Shown here: in pieces, positions 17,951 through 29,200 of the stretch | Position numbering within the stretch: the first letter of the stretch is position 1 | How the letters are laid out: each line of letters starts with the position of its first letter | From: Xenorhabdus eapokensis | GTDB taxonomy: Bacteria > Pseudomonadota > Gammaproteobacteria > Enterobacterales > Enterobacteriaceae | Assembly: GCF_001908105.1 (NCBI RefSeq) | Contig: NZ_MKGQ01000017.1 | Span: forward strand, 1 to 50,113 | Length of the DNA stretch: 50,113 nucleotides | Reading direction: 5' to 3' | The notes under the pieces: generated by a model | Database searches by the model: none | What the model saw: only the letters and a program-made list of their open reading frames with translations | What the model was told of the DNA's origin: nothing | Program-made: the position numbers and the translations under genes

Positions 17951-18457
17951 ATGACCTATAAATGCATTAATCAGAAAAACGGATTTACCTTATTAGAATT
18001 AATGATAGCAATGCTCATCATTTCGATTAGTTTGTCTTGGGGATTGTACCATTGGGGGAAATATCAAAGCCGCCTGCGGTTGCAATCAGCGGTACATAAT
18101 GTGTTGTCTTTTATGGAAAGGCAGCAGGCTTTAGCAAATTATTTAAATCAGGATCGTACCTTATGGTTCGTGATGGAGCAGCCTTGGTGTTTGATATCAT
18201 CTGTCACCAAAATAACTATTTGTGATGAAGGTGATGGGGAACGAATTTATTCTCCGCACGAAGATGTGTTTTTATCATTTTCCACGACTGATCGCATTGA
18301 TTTTTATGGGATTAGAAATACAGCCATGCCAGCCAGTTTCACGCTGGCAAACTCAGCAGATGAAATTAATGTCATCGTTTCTGGACGTGGGCGAATCAGG
18401 ACATGCAGCAATACGATTAGCTCGTTGCCCAATTGTGAGGGAATAAAAACTCCATGA
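17951..18457 (+). CDS. ppdA: Prepilin-peptidase-dependent minor pilin PpdA (GspH-like)
   Basis: A 168-residue type IV pilin-like protein. The leader ends in NG followed by FTLLELMIAMLIISISLSWG, the classical prepilin cleavage site with Glu5 and hydrophobic helix. It is first in the ppdA-ppdB-ygdB-ppdC-recC order known from E. coli and overlaps ppdB by 4 bp. The set resembles minor pseudopilins that prime pilus assembly. No major pilin or assembly ATPase lies in this window. Confidence 0.9.
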   Translation: MTYKCINQKNGFTLLELMIAMLIISISLSWGLYHWGKYQSRLRLQSAVHNVLSFMERQQALANYLNQDRTLWFVMEQPWCLISSVTKITICDEGDGERIYSPHEDVFLSFSTTDRIDFYGIRNTAMPASFTLANSADEINVIVSGRGRIRTCSNTISSLPNCEGIKTP

Positions 18458-19065
18458 CTCTGACTATCTTCTGTTGTAAGCAAAAACAAGATGGATTCTC
18501 TTTATTGGAAATAATGGTAGCTCTGTTAATCAGTAGCGTCATTTTTGTTGCCATGACAAAAACGTATCCGGTTTTATCAGGCCAGATTCTCGATCTCTAT
18601 CGTAAATATAGATTGCATTATTTGGTGAACAGAACGGCTTATTTAATGGAGAAAGATATTCGGCGGGCAGGTTATTGTCGGGATAGAGAACAGTGCAAAG
18701 GTGAACCATTGGTGATTAACCATAAAAATACCGAAACGGCTAACTCCTGTTTTATTGTTGCTTTTGATCTCAATTTAAATAACCAATGGGAAAAATCGGG
18801 TCACATTGAATCTGAATTTTTTGGTTATCGCTTAAATAACCGAGCTCTTGAGTGGGGGAGAGGGGTGAAAGATTGTCAGGAAAATGGCTGGGAAAGGTTA
18901 TTTGATCCAAAAGAGATGGTTATTGATACCTTTCATCTTGAAAAATCACACGCAAAAGGCGGCGTGATTTTTGTCACTTTGTCTATTGATGCCCATTGGT
19001 TGAAATCCCCAGCAATTGTGTACCACCATCAAGCCACAATTCGGCTGCGCAATATCAGAAAATAA
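18454..19065 (+). CDS. ppdB: Minor pilin-like protein PpdB (GspJ/PilW-like)
   Basis: A 203-residue protein with the prepilin motif QDG followed by FSLLEIMVALLISSVIFVAM. It starts within the end of ppdA (ATGA). The C-terminal part has Cys pairs (GYCRDREQCKGE) typical of PilW/PpdB-type minor pilins. It is expected to be processed by a prepilin peptidase and held in the inner membrane. Confidence 0.9.
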   Translation: MTLTIFCCKQKQDGFSLLEIMVALLISSVIFVAMTKTYPVLSGQILDLYRKYRLHYLVNRTAYLMEKDIRRAGYCRDREQCKGEPLVINHKNTETANSCFIVAFDLNLNNQWEKSGHIESEFFGYRLNNRALEWGRGVKDCQENGWERLFDPKEMVIDTFHLEKSHAKGGVIFVTLSIDAHWLKSPAIVYHHQATIRLRNIRK

Positions 19066-19086
19066 AGATATCGAGGGGAAAAACAT

Positions 19087-19545
19087 ATGGCAGATAAACA
19101 ACAAGGAAATATTCTGCTGATATCGATAATGATGCTATTGGCGCTGAGTTTAATGATGTTAAAAGCGCTCCATTACCAACAGGAAAGTGCGATGCTTATG
19201 ATGACGGATGAACAAAATTACTTGCAGGCTTTTTGGCGAGCCGAATCATCATTGATATGGGGAAAAGCGCAGTCATGGTCACTCAATCAGCAAGAAACAG
19301 AGTCTTGGTTTTGTCTGCAACAAGCTGAATTTCATTTGAAAAGTTGCCTCAAACGCTATTCAGACACGCTTTTTTTATTAAAAGGTATTGCTCAATTTGC
19401 CTCAGGAGAAAAGCTTGAACTTTATCAATGGATGAAACAGATGAAACCTTTAAATCCAGATACACTTATTCCTGTTGAACTGATCCCTATTGAAAGCGGT
19501 TGGTTGGATTTTTGCCCTGTTGTTCAAGCTGAGTTTTGTTTATGA
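19087..19545 (+). CDS. ygdB: YgdB (DUF2509) pilin-associated protein
   Basis: A 152-residue protein with an N-terminal hydrophobic helix after QQG (NILLISIMMLLALSLMML). It resembles PilX/GspK-type minor pilins but lacks the Glu5 of canonical prepilins, as YgdB proteins generally do. It sits between ppdB and ppdC and overlaps ppdC by 4 bp. The function is only inferred from this operon. Confidence 0.85.
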   Translation: MADKQQGNILLISIMMLLALSLMMLKALHYQQESAMLMMTDEQNYLQAFWRAESSLIWGKAQSWSLNQQETESWFCLQQAEFHLKSCLKRYSDTLFLLKGIAQFASGEKLELYQWMKQMKPLNPDTLIPVELIPIESGWLDFCPVVQAEFCL

Positions 19546-19913
19546 AAACCAGACGACAAGAGGGAATGAGTTTGCCAGAAGTCATGGTTGCGTCTGCCGT
19601 ATTTGCGATCTCTTTATTGGGTTTAATGCGTTACCATCAAGCACTGTCTGCTAATTTCCACCAATATTGGGGGCAGCTTAAGGCAGTACGATATGTCCAT
19701 AATCAGTTGGAACAATATGAACGTTTCGCAGGCCAGATTGATTTGCAGAAAACAGAAGAAGAGGCAGCCATACAGCGGGGATGGAAAATAGAAGTTCAAC
19801 GAGAATTTCGTTCCTGGGGGTGTTATCAGGTAACGATTAAGCTGACAGTACATTACAATAAACCCAGTAAATTAGAACGCTGGTTTTGTGCAAGTGGGAG
19901 CATTGATGTTTAG
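19542..19913 (+). CDS. ppdC: Prepilin-peptidase-dependent protein PpdC
   Basis: A 123-residue minor pilin-like protein with the leader RRQEG followed by MSLPEVMVASAVFAISLLGL, a PilV/GspI-like prepilin motif. I start it at ATG 19542, overlapping the ygdB stop. The end overlaps the recC start, so the pilin-like genes and recC are translationally linked. Confidence 0.9.
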   Translation: MKTRRQEGMSLPEVMVASAVFAISLLGLMRYHQALSANFHQYWGQLKAVRYVHNQLEQYERFAGQIDLQKTEEEAAIQRGWKIEVQREFRSWGCYQVTIKLTVHYNKPSKLERWFCASGSIDV

Positions 19914-22900
19914 AGTTTATCATTCAAATCAGCTCGATATTCTCAAAGAGCTGATGACGATATTGATCGGGGAAAATCCCCTTTCTGACCCATTTGGCAA
20001 AGAAGTGATTTTGGTTCAAAGCCCAGGGATGTCACAGTGGTTGCAGATTCAGTTGGCAGAAAAACTGGGCATTGCGGCGAATATGGAGTTCCCGCTGCCT
20101 GCAACGTTTATCTGGCAGATGTTTACCAAAGTGTTGCCTGATATTCCCAAAGACAGTGCTTTTAGTAAGGATGCCATGAAGTGGAAGTTAATGACCTTAT
20201 TGCCAGATTTGTTGATGGAGCCGGAATTTTCAGCACTCAGGCATTATCTTGATCTGGATATTGATAAACGCAAAATTCACCAGTTAGCTGGCCGAATTGC
20301 CGATCTGTTTGACCAATATCTGGTTTATCGCCCCCAATGGTTAGAAAGTTGGGAAAATGGTCAATTAATTGATAGTTTGGGCAGCAACAGCAACCAGTTA
20401 TGGCAAAAAAGGCTATGGTTTGAACTGACAGCCTATACCCGTCAGTTACAACAACCTTTGTGGCACCGCGCCAATTTATACCAACGATTTATCTCGGCGT
20501 TGGAAGAAGGGAATTTTCCATTGAAGGATCTTCCTTCGCGCATTTTTATCTGTGGTGTATCTGTATTGCCCCCTGCTTACCTGCAAGTATTGAAGGCATT
20601 AGGTAAACATATTGATATCCATCTTATGTTCACGAATCCATGCCAATATTATTGGGGAGATATTCAGAGTTATGCTTTTCTTGCCAAGCTAACTAGCCGT
20701 AAACCAAAACATTATAAAAGCGAACAATTGCTGGAAAGATTTAAGAACCCCGAAGAGGCGCCCTCGCTCTTTAATGCCGAAGGAGAGCAGGATCTAAATA
20801 ATCCATTGCTGGCATCTTGGGGAAAATTGGGAAGGGATCACCTCTACCTGCTGTCACAATTGGAGCCAGATTCTGATATTCATGCCTTTGTTGAATTAGA
20901 GCCTGATTCTATCTTGCACCAAATCCAGCGAGATATTCTTAATCTTGAAGATCACGCCCAGATTGGCTCTACAGAAGATTCTTTCAACAACAGTCTGAGA
21001 AAGCGCCCATTTGATGGCGCTGATCGCTCACTGACTTTTCACTCATGCCATAGCCCACAGAGGGAAGTCGAAGTATTGCAGGATCAAATTCTGCATTTAT
21101 TGGATGATGACCCTTCACTGACACCAAGGGACATCATTGTGATGATGGCAGATATCGATAACTATACCCCCTATATTCAGGCTGTTTTTGGTAATGCCCC
21201 TGATGATCGTTATATTCCCTTTGCCATCTCTGACCGTAAAGTTCGTCAGGCACATCCTGTTTTGCAGGCATTTATTACCTTGTTGGATCTACCGCAAAGT
21301 CGGTTTACGGCAGAACAGGTGTTAGCATTATTGGAAGTCCCTGCCTTAGCTAACAAATTCGCGATTCAGGAAGAAGGGTTGCGTTTATTGCGTCGTTGGG
21401 TAAAAGAATCGGGAATTTGCTGGGGGCTGGATGATGACAATATTGAAGCATTATCGTTGCCTGCTACAGGGCAGAATACCTGGCGCTTTGGCCTGACACG
21501 TATGCTATTGGGTTATGCGATGGATAGCCATGCCGGACCGTGGCATGATGTTTTGCCTTATGATGAATCCAGTGGCCTTGCTGCCGAACTGGCAGGGCAA
21601 TTGGCTGAATTTTTAATGGCACTGAATCACTGGCGCAAAATTTTGAGTGAAGAACAGCGATTGACGGATTGGTTGGTTATATGTCCACAACTGCTGGAAA
21701 CTTTTTTCGAAGTGGATGATGAAATTGAACTGGTTCTGGCGCTTATCACGCAGCAATGGCAAAAAGTGATTGATGCTGGCCTGAATGCCCATTATGAAGA
21801 AAGCATTCCTTTGGTGCTGCTGCGTGATGAGCTGGCGCTTCGGTTTGATGATGAGAAGATCAGCCAGCGCTTCCTCGCCGGCGCCCTCAATTTTTGCACC
21901 CTGATGCCTATGCGCTCCATTCCTTTTAAAGTTGTTTGCCTGTTGGGAATGAATGATGGCGTTTATCCACGGGCTATCCCGCCACTTGGGTTTGATCTGA
22001 TGGCAGAAAAGACGCAGCGAGGGGACAGGAAACGGCGTGACGATGACCGTTATCTCTTTCTGGAGGCGTTAGTTTCGGCTGAACAACGTCTTTATATTAG
22101 CTATATCGGTAAATCAATTCGCGATGATACTGAGTGCAATCCATCCGTATTGGTCAACGAATTACTGGATTATATTTGCCAGAGTTTTTGCTTATCCGGC
22201 GATGAAATGCTGAATGTTGATGACAGTGCCAAAAATATCAGAAAACATCTGCTGTCACAGCATACCAGAGTGCCTTTTGCGACAGAAAATTTTTTACCTG
22301 ACCACCACTTACAGAGTTATGCCGCAGAATGGTTGCCAGCCGCGACACAACAGGGCGTTTTAGCAACTGATTTTTGCCAGCCGATTATTTTTGATCGCAG
22401 TGAAATAAAAGAAGTTGCATTAGATGAATTGATCCGCTTTTATCGACACCCTGTCCGGGCATTTTTTCAGCGGCGACTGAAGGTACATTTTATCATTGAA
22501 GAGAGGGAGTTACCTGAAGAAGAACCTTTTGTACTGGATAACCTGCAACGCTACCAATTTAACCAACTACTGTTAAGCATCCTGATTGAACAGGGGGCAC
22601 CTGAATCTCTGTTTTACCATCTCCGTGCGTCGGGAGGGTTGCCACATGGCTCCTTTGGTGAAGTGTATTGGATGGAACAACTGGAATCCATGCAGCCTTT
22701 GGCCTCCAGGGTACGTGGCGAGAGAATGGCATCCTTTTCCATTGACCTGTATGAGCCATTAGACACGGTGGTGTTGACTGGCAGAATTAATCAGGTACAG
22801 CCAGATGGAATTTTACGTTGGCGCCCAGCGAACTTAACGGCCAATGATGGTATCCAATTATGGATTGAACACCTTGCCTATTGTCTTTCAGGTGGAAGTA

Positions 22901-23334
22901 GTGAAAGCCGCGTGTATGGAACAGGTAAAAGGGGGAAAAAAGAGAAGGAAGATAAAAAGGTGTCAGAATATCGTTTCTTACCGCTAGAACAGGAAGAGGC
23001 GAAACAATATTTGAACCAGATGATAGAGGGCTATTTTCAAGGAATGTCTGAACCTCTCCCTTTGTTTTGCCGAAGTGGCTGGGCATGGCTGGTTGATTGT
23101 TTTGATAAGGAAACGAGAGAAATCGATTTTAACGAAGAGGTTCAACAAAGTGCTGAAAATAAATTAGTGGAACAGTGGCTGGGAACACATGACAGAAAAG
23201 GGGAAAGCGCGGATCACTACGTACAACGCGCTTTCCGGCAAATTGATCAATCACTTTTGGAGCGAATGAAGCGTGAAACTCAGCGCTATTTACTGCCGAT
23301 GGCACGCTATTCCAGTGGATCATTATTTAAATAA
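19906..23334 (+). CDS. recC: Exodeoxyribonuclease V gamma subunit RecC
   Basis: A 1142-residue subunit of RecBCD, which processes double-strand breaks and recognises Chi. RecC holds the complex together and reads Chi; it is a helicase-like fold without a Walker A motif, and none is seen here. I start it at MFRVYHSNQLDIL, matching E. coli MLRVYHSNRLDVL, not at the ATG six codons upstream. Conserved stretches include MSQWLQIQLAEKLGIAANME and KVVCLLGMNDGVYPR. A small Lys-rich insert (KRGKKEKEDKK, about residue 1008) is lineage-specific. Confidence 0.97.
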   Translation: MFRVYHSNQLDILKELMTILIGENPLSDPFGKEVILVQSPGMSQWLQIQLAEKLGIAANMEFPLPATFIWQMFTKVLPDIPKDSAFSKDAMKWKLMTLLPDLLMEPEFSALRHYLDLDIDKRKIHQLAGRIADLFDQYLVYRPQWLESWENGQLIDSLGSNSNQLWQKRLWFELTAYTRQLQQPLWHRANLYQRFISALEEGNFPLKDLPSRIFICGVSVLPPAYLQVLKALGKHIDIHLMFTNPCQYYWGDIQSYAFLAKLTSRKPKHYKSEQLLERFKNPEEAPSLFNAEGEQDLNNPLLASWGKLGRDHLYLLSQLEPDSDIHAFVELEPDSILHQIQRDILNLEDHAQIGSTEDSFNNSLRKRPFDGADRSLTFHSCHSPQREVEVLQDQILHLLDDDPSLTPRDIIVMMADIDNYTPYIQAVFGNAPDDRYIPFAISDRKVRQAHPVLQAFITLLDLPQSRFTAEQVLALLEVPALANKFAIQEEGLRLLRRWVKESGICWGLDDDNIEALSLPATGQNTWRFGLTRMLLGYAMDSHAGPWHDVLPYDESSGLAAELAGQLAEFLMALNHWRKILSEEQRLTDWLVICPQLLETFFEVDDEIELVLALITQQWQKVIDAGLNAHYEESIPLVLLRDELALRFDDEKISQRFLAGALNFCTLMPMRSIPFKVVCLLGMNDGVYPRAIPPLGFDLMAEKTQRGDRKRRDDDRYLFLEALVSAEQRLYISYIGKSIRDDTECNPSVLVNELLDYICQSFCLSGDEMLNVDDSAKNIRKHLLSQHTRVPFATENFLPDHHLQSYAAEWLPAATQQGVLATDFCQPIIFDRSEIKEVALDELIRFYRHPVRAFFQRRLKVHFIIEERELPEEEPFVLDNLQRYQFNQLLLSILIEQGAPESLFYHLRASGGLPHGSFGEVYWMEQLESMQPLASRVRGERMASFSIDLYEPLDTVVLTGRINQVQPDGILRWRPANLTANDGIQLWIEHLAYCLSGGSSESRVYGTGKRGKKEKEDKKVSEYRFLPLEQEEAKQYLNQMIEGYFQGMSEPLPLFCRSGWAWLVDCFDKETREIDFNEEVQQSAENKLVEQWLGTHDRKGESADHYVQRAFRQIDQSLLERMKRETQRYLLPMARYSSGSLFK

Positions 23335-23353
23335 TTAGGGAGAATATTAGGTT

Positions 23354-26239
23354 ATGCCTAAATGTCTTATCCGCATCATGACGGTGCTCTTTCTGCTATT
23401 TTTTGGGGTTACTGCCTATGCACAATCGTCCTGGCAGCCATTGCCAGATACGATCCACAAAAGTGATCGCGATCCTCGTCAATATAAAGCAATTAAATTG
23501 CAAAATGGCATGACAGTTTTGCTGGTTTCTGATGAAAAAGCGATTAAATCATTGGCTGCCGTATCTCTTCCGGTTGGTCATATGGAAAATCCAGATAACC
23601 AGCTTGGTCTGGCTCACTATCTTGAGCATATGGTATTGATGGGTTCCAAGCGTTACCCACAATCCGGAGAGTTTGTTGAATTTTTGCAAAAACATGGGGG
23701 AAGTCGTAACGCCAGTACCACCGCCAATCGTACAGCATTCTATTTGGAAGTTGAAAATGGCTCCTTAACCGAAGCCGTTGATCGCCTTGCAGATGCGCTT
23801 GCTGAACCTCTATTGGAACCAGGCAATGCTGATCGTGAACGCCATGCGGTTGATAATGAAATGACCATTGCTCGTGCGGGGGAAGCGCATCGCTTATGGC
23901 AAATCCGTGCCGAGACCATCAATCCGGCTCACCCCAATGCCCGCTTTGCTGGTGGAAATTTAGAAACACTTAAAGATAAACCTGACAGCAAATTGCAGAC
24001 GGCTCTGGTTGATTTTTACCAACGCTATTACTCCGCTAATCTGATGAAAGGGGTTATGTATGGTAATCAATCCATCGATAAATTGGCTCAGATTGCAGCA
24101 GAAACCTTTGGCCGTATTCCTAATCGACATGCTTCGGTGCCTGCCATCTCAGTTCCGGCTATCACAGATAAAGAAAAAGGCACCATTATCCATTATGTGC
24201 CGGCAACACCTTACAAAGCGTTGCGACTGGAGTTTAGCATTGCTGACAACAGTGCAGATTTTCTTAGTAAAACAGATGGATATGTCGGGTATTTGATTGG
24301 TAATCGCAGCCAAAATACTTTGTCTGACTGGCTGCAAAAGCAGGGATTAATCGAAAGTATCGGCGCTAGTGCAAACCCTAAAATTGATGGTAATTCAGGG
24401 ACGTTTGATATTTATGTTTCGCTAACGGATAAGGGTCTTGAACATCGTGATCAAGTTATCGCCGCCATCTTTTCTTACATTAACCTGCTAAAACAACAGG
24501 GGATTAATAAGAGTTATTTCGATGAAATGGATAAGGTTCTGAATTTGTCTTTCCAATATGCATCAATCGTACGGAATATGAATTACATTGAAGGACTGTC
24601 TGATGCCATGCTGGTATTGCCTATATCCCATGTGCTGGATGCGGGTTATGTTGCAGATAAGTTTAATCCAAAAGCGATAGCTAGCCGTCTGGACGAATTA
24701 ACGCCGGAAAATGCGCGTATCTGGTTTATCAGCCCAACAGAACCGCATAACAAAGAAGCTTACTTTGTGCAGGCTCCATACCAAGTCAATAAAATTACGC
24801 CACAACAGTTGGCGGACTGGAAAAAACTCGAACAAAGCGATTTATTTTCTTTGCCTGAGTTGAATCCCTATATTCCTGATGATTTATCCCTGGTAAAAAC
24901 ATCTGGCCGCCAGAAACACCCTAAGGTGATTTTGGAACAGCCAAATGTTCGCTTGCTGTATATGCCGAGCCAAGATTTTGCGGATGAACCTAAAGGCAGT
25001 ATTGTACTGGAAATGCGTAACCCCAATGGATTGAAAAACATCAAAGGTCAGGTTTCAGACACTTTATTGAGCTATTTGTCTGCACTTACTCTTGATCAAC
25101 TAGGCTATCAGGCCTCGGTTGGAGGAATGGGCGTTTATACAGGTTACGTTGATGGTTTGAAGATCGGCGTTAATGGTTATACACAACACTTACCCGAGTT
25201 GTTAACTTCAGCGATTGATCAATATATTTCGTTTATACCGACTCAAGAAGAACTGGATCAAGCGAAATCATGGTATCGGGAAAAAATGGAAGCCGCCAAT
25301 AATGGCAAGGCTTTTCAAATGGCGATGCAACCCATTTCCCGTCTCTCTGGTGTCCCTTACTTTGAACAGGCCGAAAAATTGAAAGTACTGGATACTATTA
25401 CTGTTGATGACATCGTGAAATATCGTCAGAGCATGATCCAACAGGCGGCATTACAGGCTTTGGTCTTCGGTAATTTCACGGAACAGCAGAGTATTGACAT
25501 CATTCAATCAGCACAGAAGCAGCTCGCTAATCAAGGAACAGTATGGTGGACTGGCAAGCGTCTTGTCATTGATCGTCATTATGCGGCTAATTTCAATGGC
25601 ACCGCGAATAGCACAGATAATGCTCTGGCTGAAATTTTTATTCCAACAGGGTATGACCGTATCAAGGGATATGTCTATTCCAATTTGCTGAGTAGCATTT
25701 TGTCACCGTGGTTCTACGATCAATTGAGAACCACAGAACAGCTTGGTTATGCGGTTTTTGCTTTCAACCAAAATATAGGTGAACAGTGGGGGTTAGGTTT
25801 CTTGCTGCAAAGTAACAGTAAACAACCGGATTACCTGCATCAACGCTACCAGCGCTTCTATCAACAGGCTGATAAAAAGCTGAAAGCGATGTCTGATGCT
25901 GAGTTTGAACAGTATAAAAAATCACTGCTGACAGAAATGCGTGAGCCGCCACAAACTTTCTATTCAGAAGTGGCTGGCTTTGATGCCGATTTTGGACGCA
26001 ACAACTTCAAATTTGATACACGTGAAAAAGTCATTGCCGCGATGGAGAAAGCCACTAAGGCACAGATTATTGCGTTTTATGAAAAAGCGGTGCTTAAACG
26101 TCAGGGATTGGCGCTGATTTCCCAAATTACCGGGAAAAAAGGTACGGCTCATCAATATGCCGAGCTGAAAGGCTGGCAAACTTATGACTATGTGTCAGAT
26201 TTCCAGAAACAATTACCGGTTAAGGTGAATGCTCAGTGA
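23354..26239 (+). CDS. ptrA: Pitrilysin (protease III) PtrA
   Basis: A periplasmic M16 zinc metallopeptidase that degrades small peptides. It has 961 residues (E. coli 962) and a signal peptide ending at VTAYAQ. The inverted zinc motif HxxEH is in LAHYLEHMVLMGS, with the distal Glu in ERHAVDNEM. It lies between recC and recB as in E. coli; its stop overlaps the GTG start of recB by 4 bp. Confidence 0.97.
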   Translation: MPKCLIRIMTVLFLLFFGVTAYAQSSWQPLPDTIHKSDRDPRQYKAIKLQNGMTVLLVSDEKAIKSLAAVSLPVGHMENPDNQLGLAHYLEHMVLMGSKRYPQSGEFVEFLQKHGGSRNASTTANRTAFYLEVENGSLTEAVDRLADALAEPLLEPGNADRERHAVDNEMTIARAGEAHRLWQIRAETINPAHPNARFAGGNLETLKDKPDSKLQTALVDFYQRYYSANLMKGVMYGNQSIDKLAQIAAETFGRIPNRHASVPAISVPAITDKEKGTIIHYVPATPYKALRLEFSIADNSADFLSKTDGYVGYLIGNRSQNTLSDWLQKQGLIESIGASANPKIDGNSGTFDIYVSLTDKGLEHRDQVIAAIFSYINLLKQQGINKSYFDEMDKVLNLSFQYASIVRNMNYIEGLSDAMLVLPISHVLDAGYVADKFNPKAIASRLDELTPENARIWFISPTEPHNKEAYFVQAPYQVNKITPQQLADWKKLEQSDLFSLPELNPYIPDDLSLVKTSGRQKHPKVILEQPNVRLLYMPSQDFADEPKGSIVLEMRNPNGLKNIKGQVSDTLLSYLSALTLDQLGYQASVGGMGVYTGYVDGLKIGVNGYTQHLPELLTSAIDQYISFIPTQEELDQAKSWYREKMEAANNGKAFQMAMQPISRLSGVPYFEQAEKLKVLDTITVDDIVKYRQSMIQQAALQALVFGNFTEQQSIDIIQSAQKQLANQGTVWWTGKRLVIDRHYAANFNGTANSTDNALAEIFIPTGYDRIKGYVYSNLLSSILSPWFYDQLRTTEQLGYAVFAFNQNIGEQWGLGFLLQSNSKQPDYLHQRYQRFYQQADKKLKAMSDAEFEQYKKSLLTEMREPPQTFYSEVAGFDADFGRNNFKFDTREKVIAAMEKATKAQIIAFYEKAVLKRQGLALISQITGKKGTAHQYAELKGWQTYDYVSDFQKQLPVKVNAQ

Positions 26240-29200
26240 GCAAAGAAATACCCTCTCATAAGCTTAACCCGTTAACACTGCCGCTGTATGGTCAGCGGCT
26301 AATCGAAGCTTCTGCGGGAACGGGAAAAACTTATACGATAGGCTTGTTGTATCTCCGGCTGTTACTGGGACTGGGCGGCTCTGCCGCCTTTTCCCGTCCG
26401 CTGAATGTTGAAGAGATTCTGGTTGTGACTTTTACGCAAGCGGCGACAGATGAATTGCGGGGACGTATCCGTGAAAATATCCACCAGCTCCGTTTGGCTT
26501 GTATACGGGAAGAAACAGCGGATAGCGATCCTATCTATCAGCAATTACTGGATGAAATTCCTGACAAGGAAAGTGCAGCCAGTTGGTTATTGGCCGCTGA
26601 ACGTCAGATGGATGAGGCCGCGATTTATACCATTCACGGCTTTTGTCAGCGTATGCTAGTACACAATGCGTTTGAGTCTGGTGTCCTGTTTGATCAGACC
26701 TTAATTCAGGATGAAAATCCGTTACGTAAACAAGGTTGTGCCGATTTTTGGCGGCGTCACTGTTATCCCTTACCCTTGCCAATCGCTGCGGAAGTCAGCC
26801 GGATATGGAGTGGACCGGAAGCATTATTAAAAGATATTTCGAGCTATTTACACGGAGATATGCCGTATATCGTCAATGCACCGGATGGGAATGAAACACT
26901 GTTTAGCCGCCATCAGAAAATCATTGAGCAGATTGAGGCGATAAAGCACCAGTGGAATGCTGTGGCTTCTGAGTTAGAGGAACTGATTACTCATTCAGGT
27001 GTTGATAAACGTAGCTACAGCAAAAAGCATTTACCTAATTGGCTGAATAGTGTTTCTGAATGGGCTAAATCACCAACTAAAGATTACCTCTTGCCCAAAG
27101 AGTTGGATAAATTTTGTCAGTCGCGCTTGTTAGAAAAAACCAAAAAAGGGGAGGCTCCGCAGCACGCGCTGTTTGCAGCAATTGATGGTTTATATCAGCA
27201 CCCGCTGACATTGAAAGATATCATCCTTTCCAAAGCGATAATTGAAGTTCGCCAATCGGTTAACCAGGAGAAACTGATCCGCGGCTATATGGGCTTTGAT
27301 GATTTGCTGACCCGTTTGGACAGTGCCTTGCAACGCGTGGGCGGAGAGCAGCTTGCAGCAACCCTTCGGCAGCGCTATCCCGTTGCCATGATCGATGAAT
27401 TTCAGGATACCGATCCACAACAATATCGCATTTTTCAGGCCATATATTGCCATCAATCAGAAAGTGAGCGAGCTGAAAACGAGACGGGCTTGTTGTTTAT
27501 TGGTGACCCCAAACAAGCGATTTATGCGTTTCGTGGAGCGGATATTTTTACCTACATTCGTGCCCGCTCTCACGTTAAAGCCCATTACACGCTGGAAACA
27601 AACTGGCGTTCTTCTGCGTCAATGGTTCAAGTGGTCAATAAACTGTTTTCTCGCCCTGAACACCCATTTTTGTTCGCACAAATCCCTTTTATTAACGTCA
27701 ATGCGGCAGAGAGAAATCAGAGCCTGAGATTTTCCTTGCATGGTAAGGATCAAGCAGCCTTGCGATTTTGGTTACAGCCTGGTGAAGGTGTTTCCAAAGG
27801 GGAATATGAGCAAACCATGGCTCGGCAGTGTGCTGCTCAGATACGGGATTGGTTGCAGGCAGGGCAGGAAGGAAAGGCACTTTTATATCAGGTAAAAAAT
27901 AAACAAACAGAAGTAAGCCGTCCGGTGATGGCGGCAGATATTACGGTGTTGGTGCGTGATCGCCGAGAAGCAGCGTTAATCCGTAATGAATTGAACGCGC
28001 TGAAGATACCCTCGGTTTATCTCTCCAACCGAGAAAGTGTGTTTGATACCCCAGAAGCGAAAGATTTGCTGTGGTTGCTACAGGCCGTATTGGCACCGGA
28101 AAAAGCACGTGAATTGCGCAGTGCATTAGCCAGCAGTCTATTTGGCTTAAGTGCACAACAAATTGACCAGTTGAATAACGATGAAAGAGCCTGGGATCGT
28201 CTGGTTGATGAATTTGATGGTTATGCCCGTTTATGGCGTACTCGTGGCGTATTACCTATGTTGCGGGCAGTCATGGTGAAATATCGGATAGCAGAAAATC
28301 TGCTGGCAGGGGATGACGGTGAACGCCGGCTTACCGATGTTATGCACATTAGTGAGCTGTTGCAGGAGGAATCTCAGCAATTAGATAGCGAACATGCCGT
28401 TGCCCGCTGGCTGGCGCAACAGATTTCCCGCCCTAATCCGCAATCAGAAAACCAGCAACTGCGGCTGGAGAGTGATCGGCATCTGGTGCAAATCTGTACC
28501 ATTCATAAATCTAAGGGGCTGGAATATCCGCTGGTTTGTTTGCCTTTTGTGTGTAGTTACAGGAAGCAGAAGCAGGCTGTTTATCATGATCGCCATAACT
28601 TTGAGGCTTACCTGAATATTTCCCATGATGATGGAGCGTTGCAAGAAGCTTTAGAGCTGGCTGATGAAGAACGCTTGGCTGAGGATTTACGCTTGCTCTA
28701 CGTTGCATTAACACGCTCGGTTTACCACTGTAGCGTTGGGGTAGCACCGCTTATCAAAGGGAATAGAGGGAAAACGGGTGATACTGATTTGCACTTATCT
28801 GCCCTTGGGTACTTGCTGCAAAAGGGACAGAAAGGTAATGCAGAACTCTTGGTTAACAGCTTGAATGAGCTTTGTGATGATGGCGTAGAGCTAAAGCACG
28901 TGGAAGATACCACTGATTTGCAATGGTGCCCACAAAGTGAAAATACGCTGTCGCTGGAAGCCAGAAAATTACAACGTTCCGTTCGGGATGATTGGCGGGT
29001 GACGAGTTATTCGGGGTTACAATATTCCGCTTCTCACGCTATTTCACCTAATTATGCTGGTGCATTGGGGGAATCAGTTGATGTGATTGTGCAATCCATT
29101 TCTCCAAAGCTGGATATTGATGCTCGTGGTGAAAAGCAGGGCGAACAATCATTACAGATGACACCGCATACTTTTCCACGTGGGGCATCTGCGGGCACAT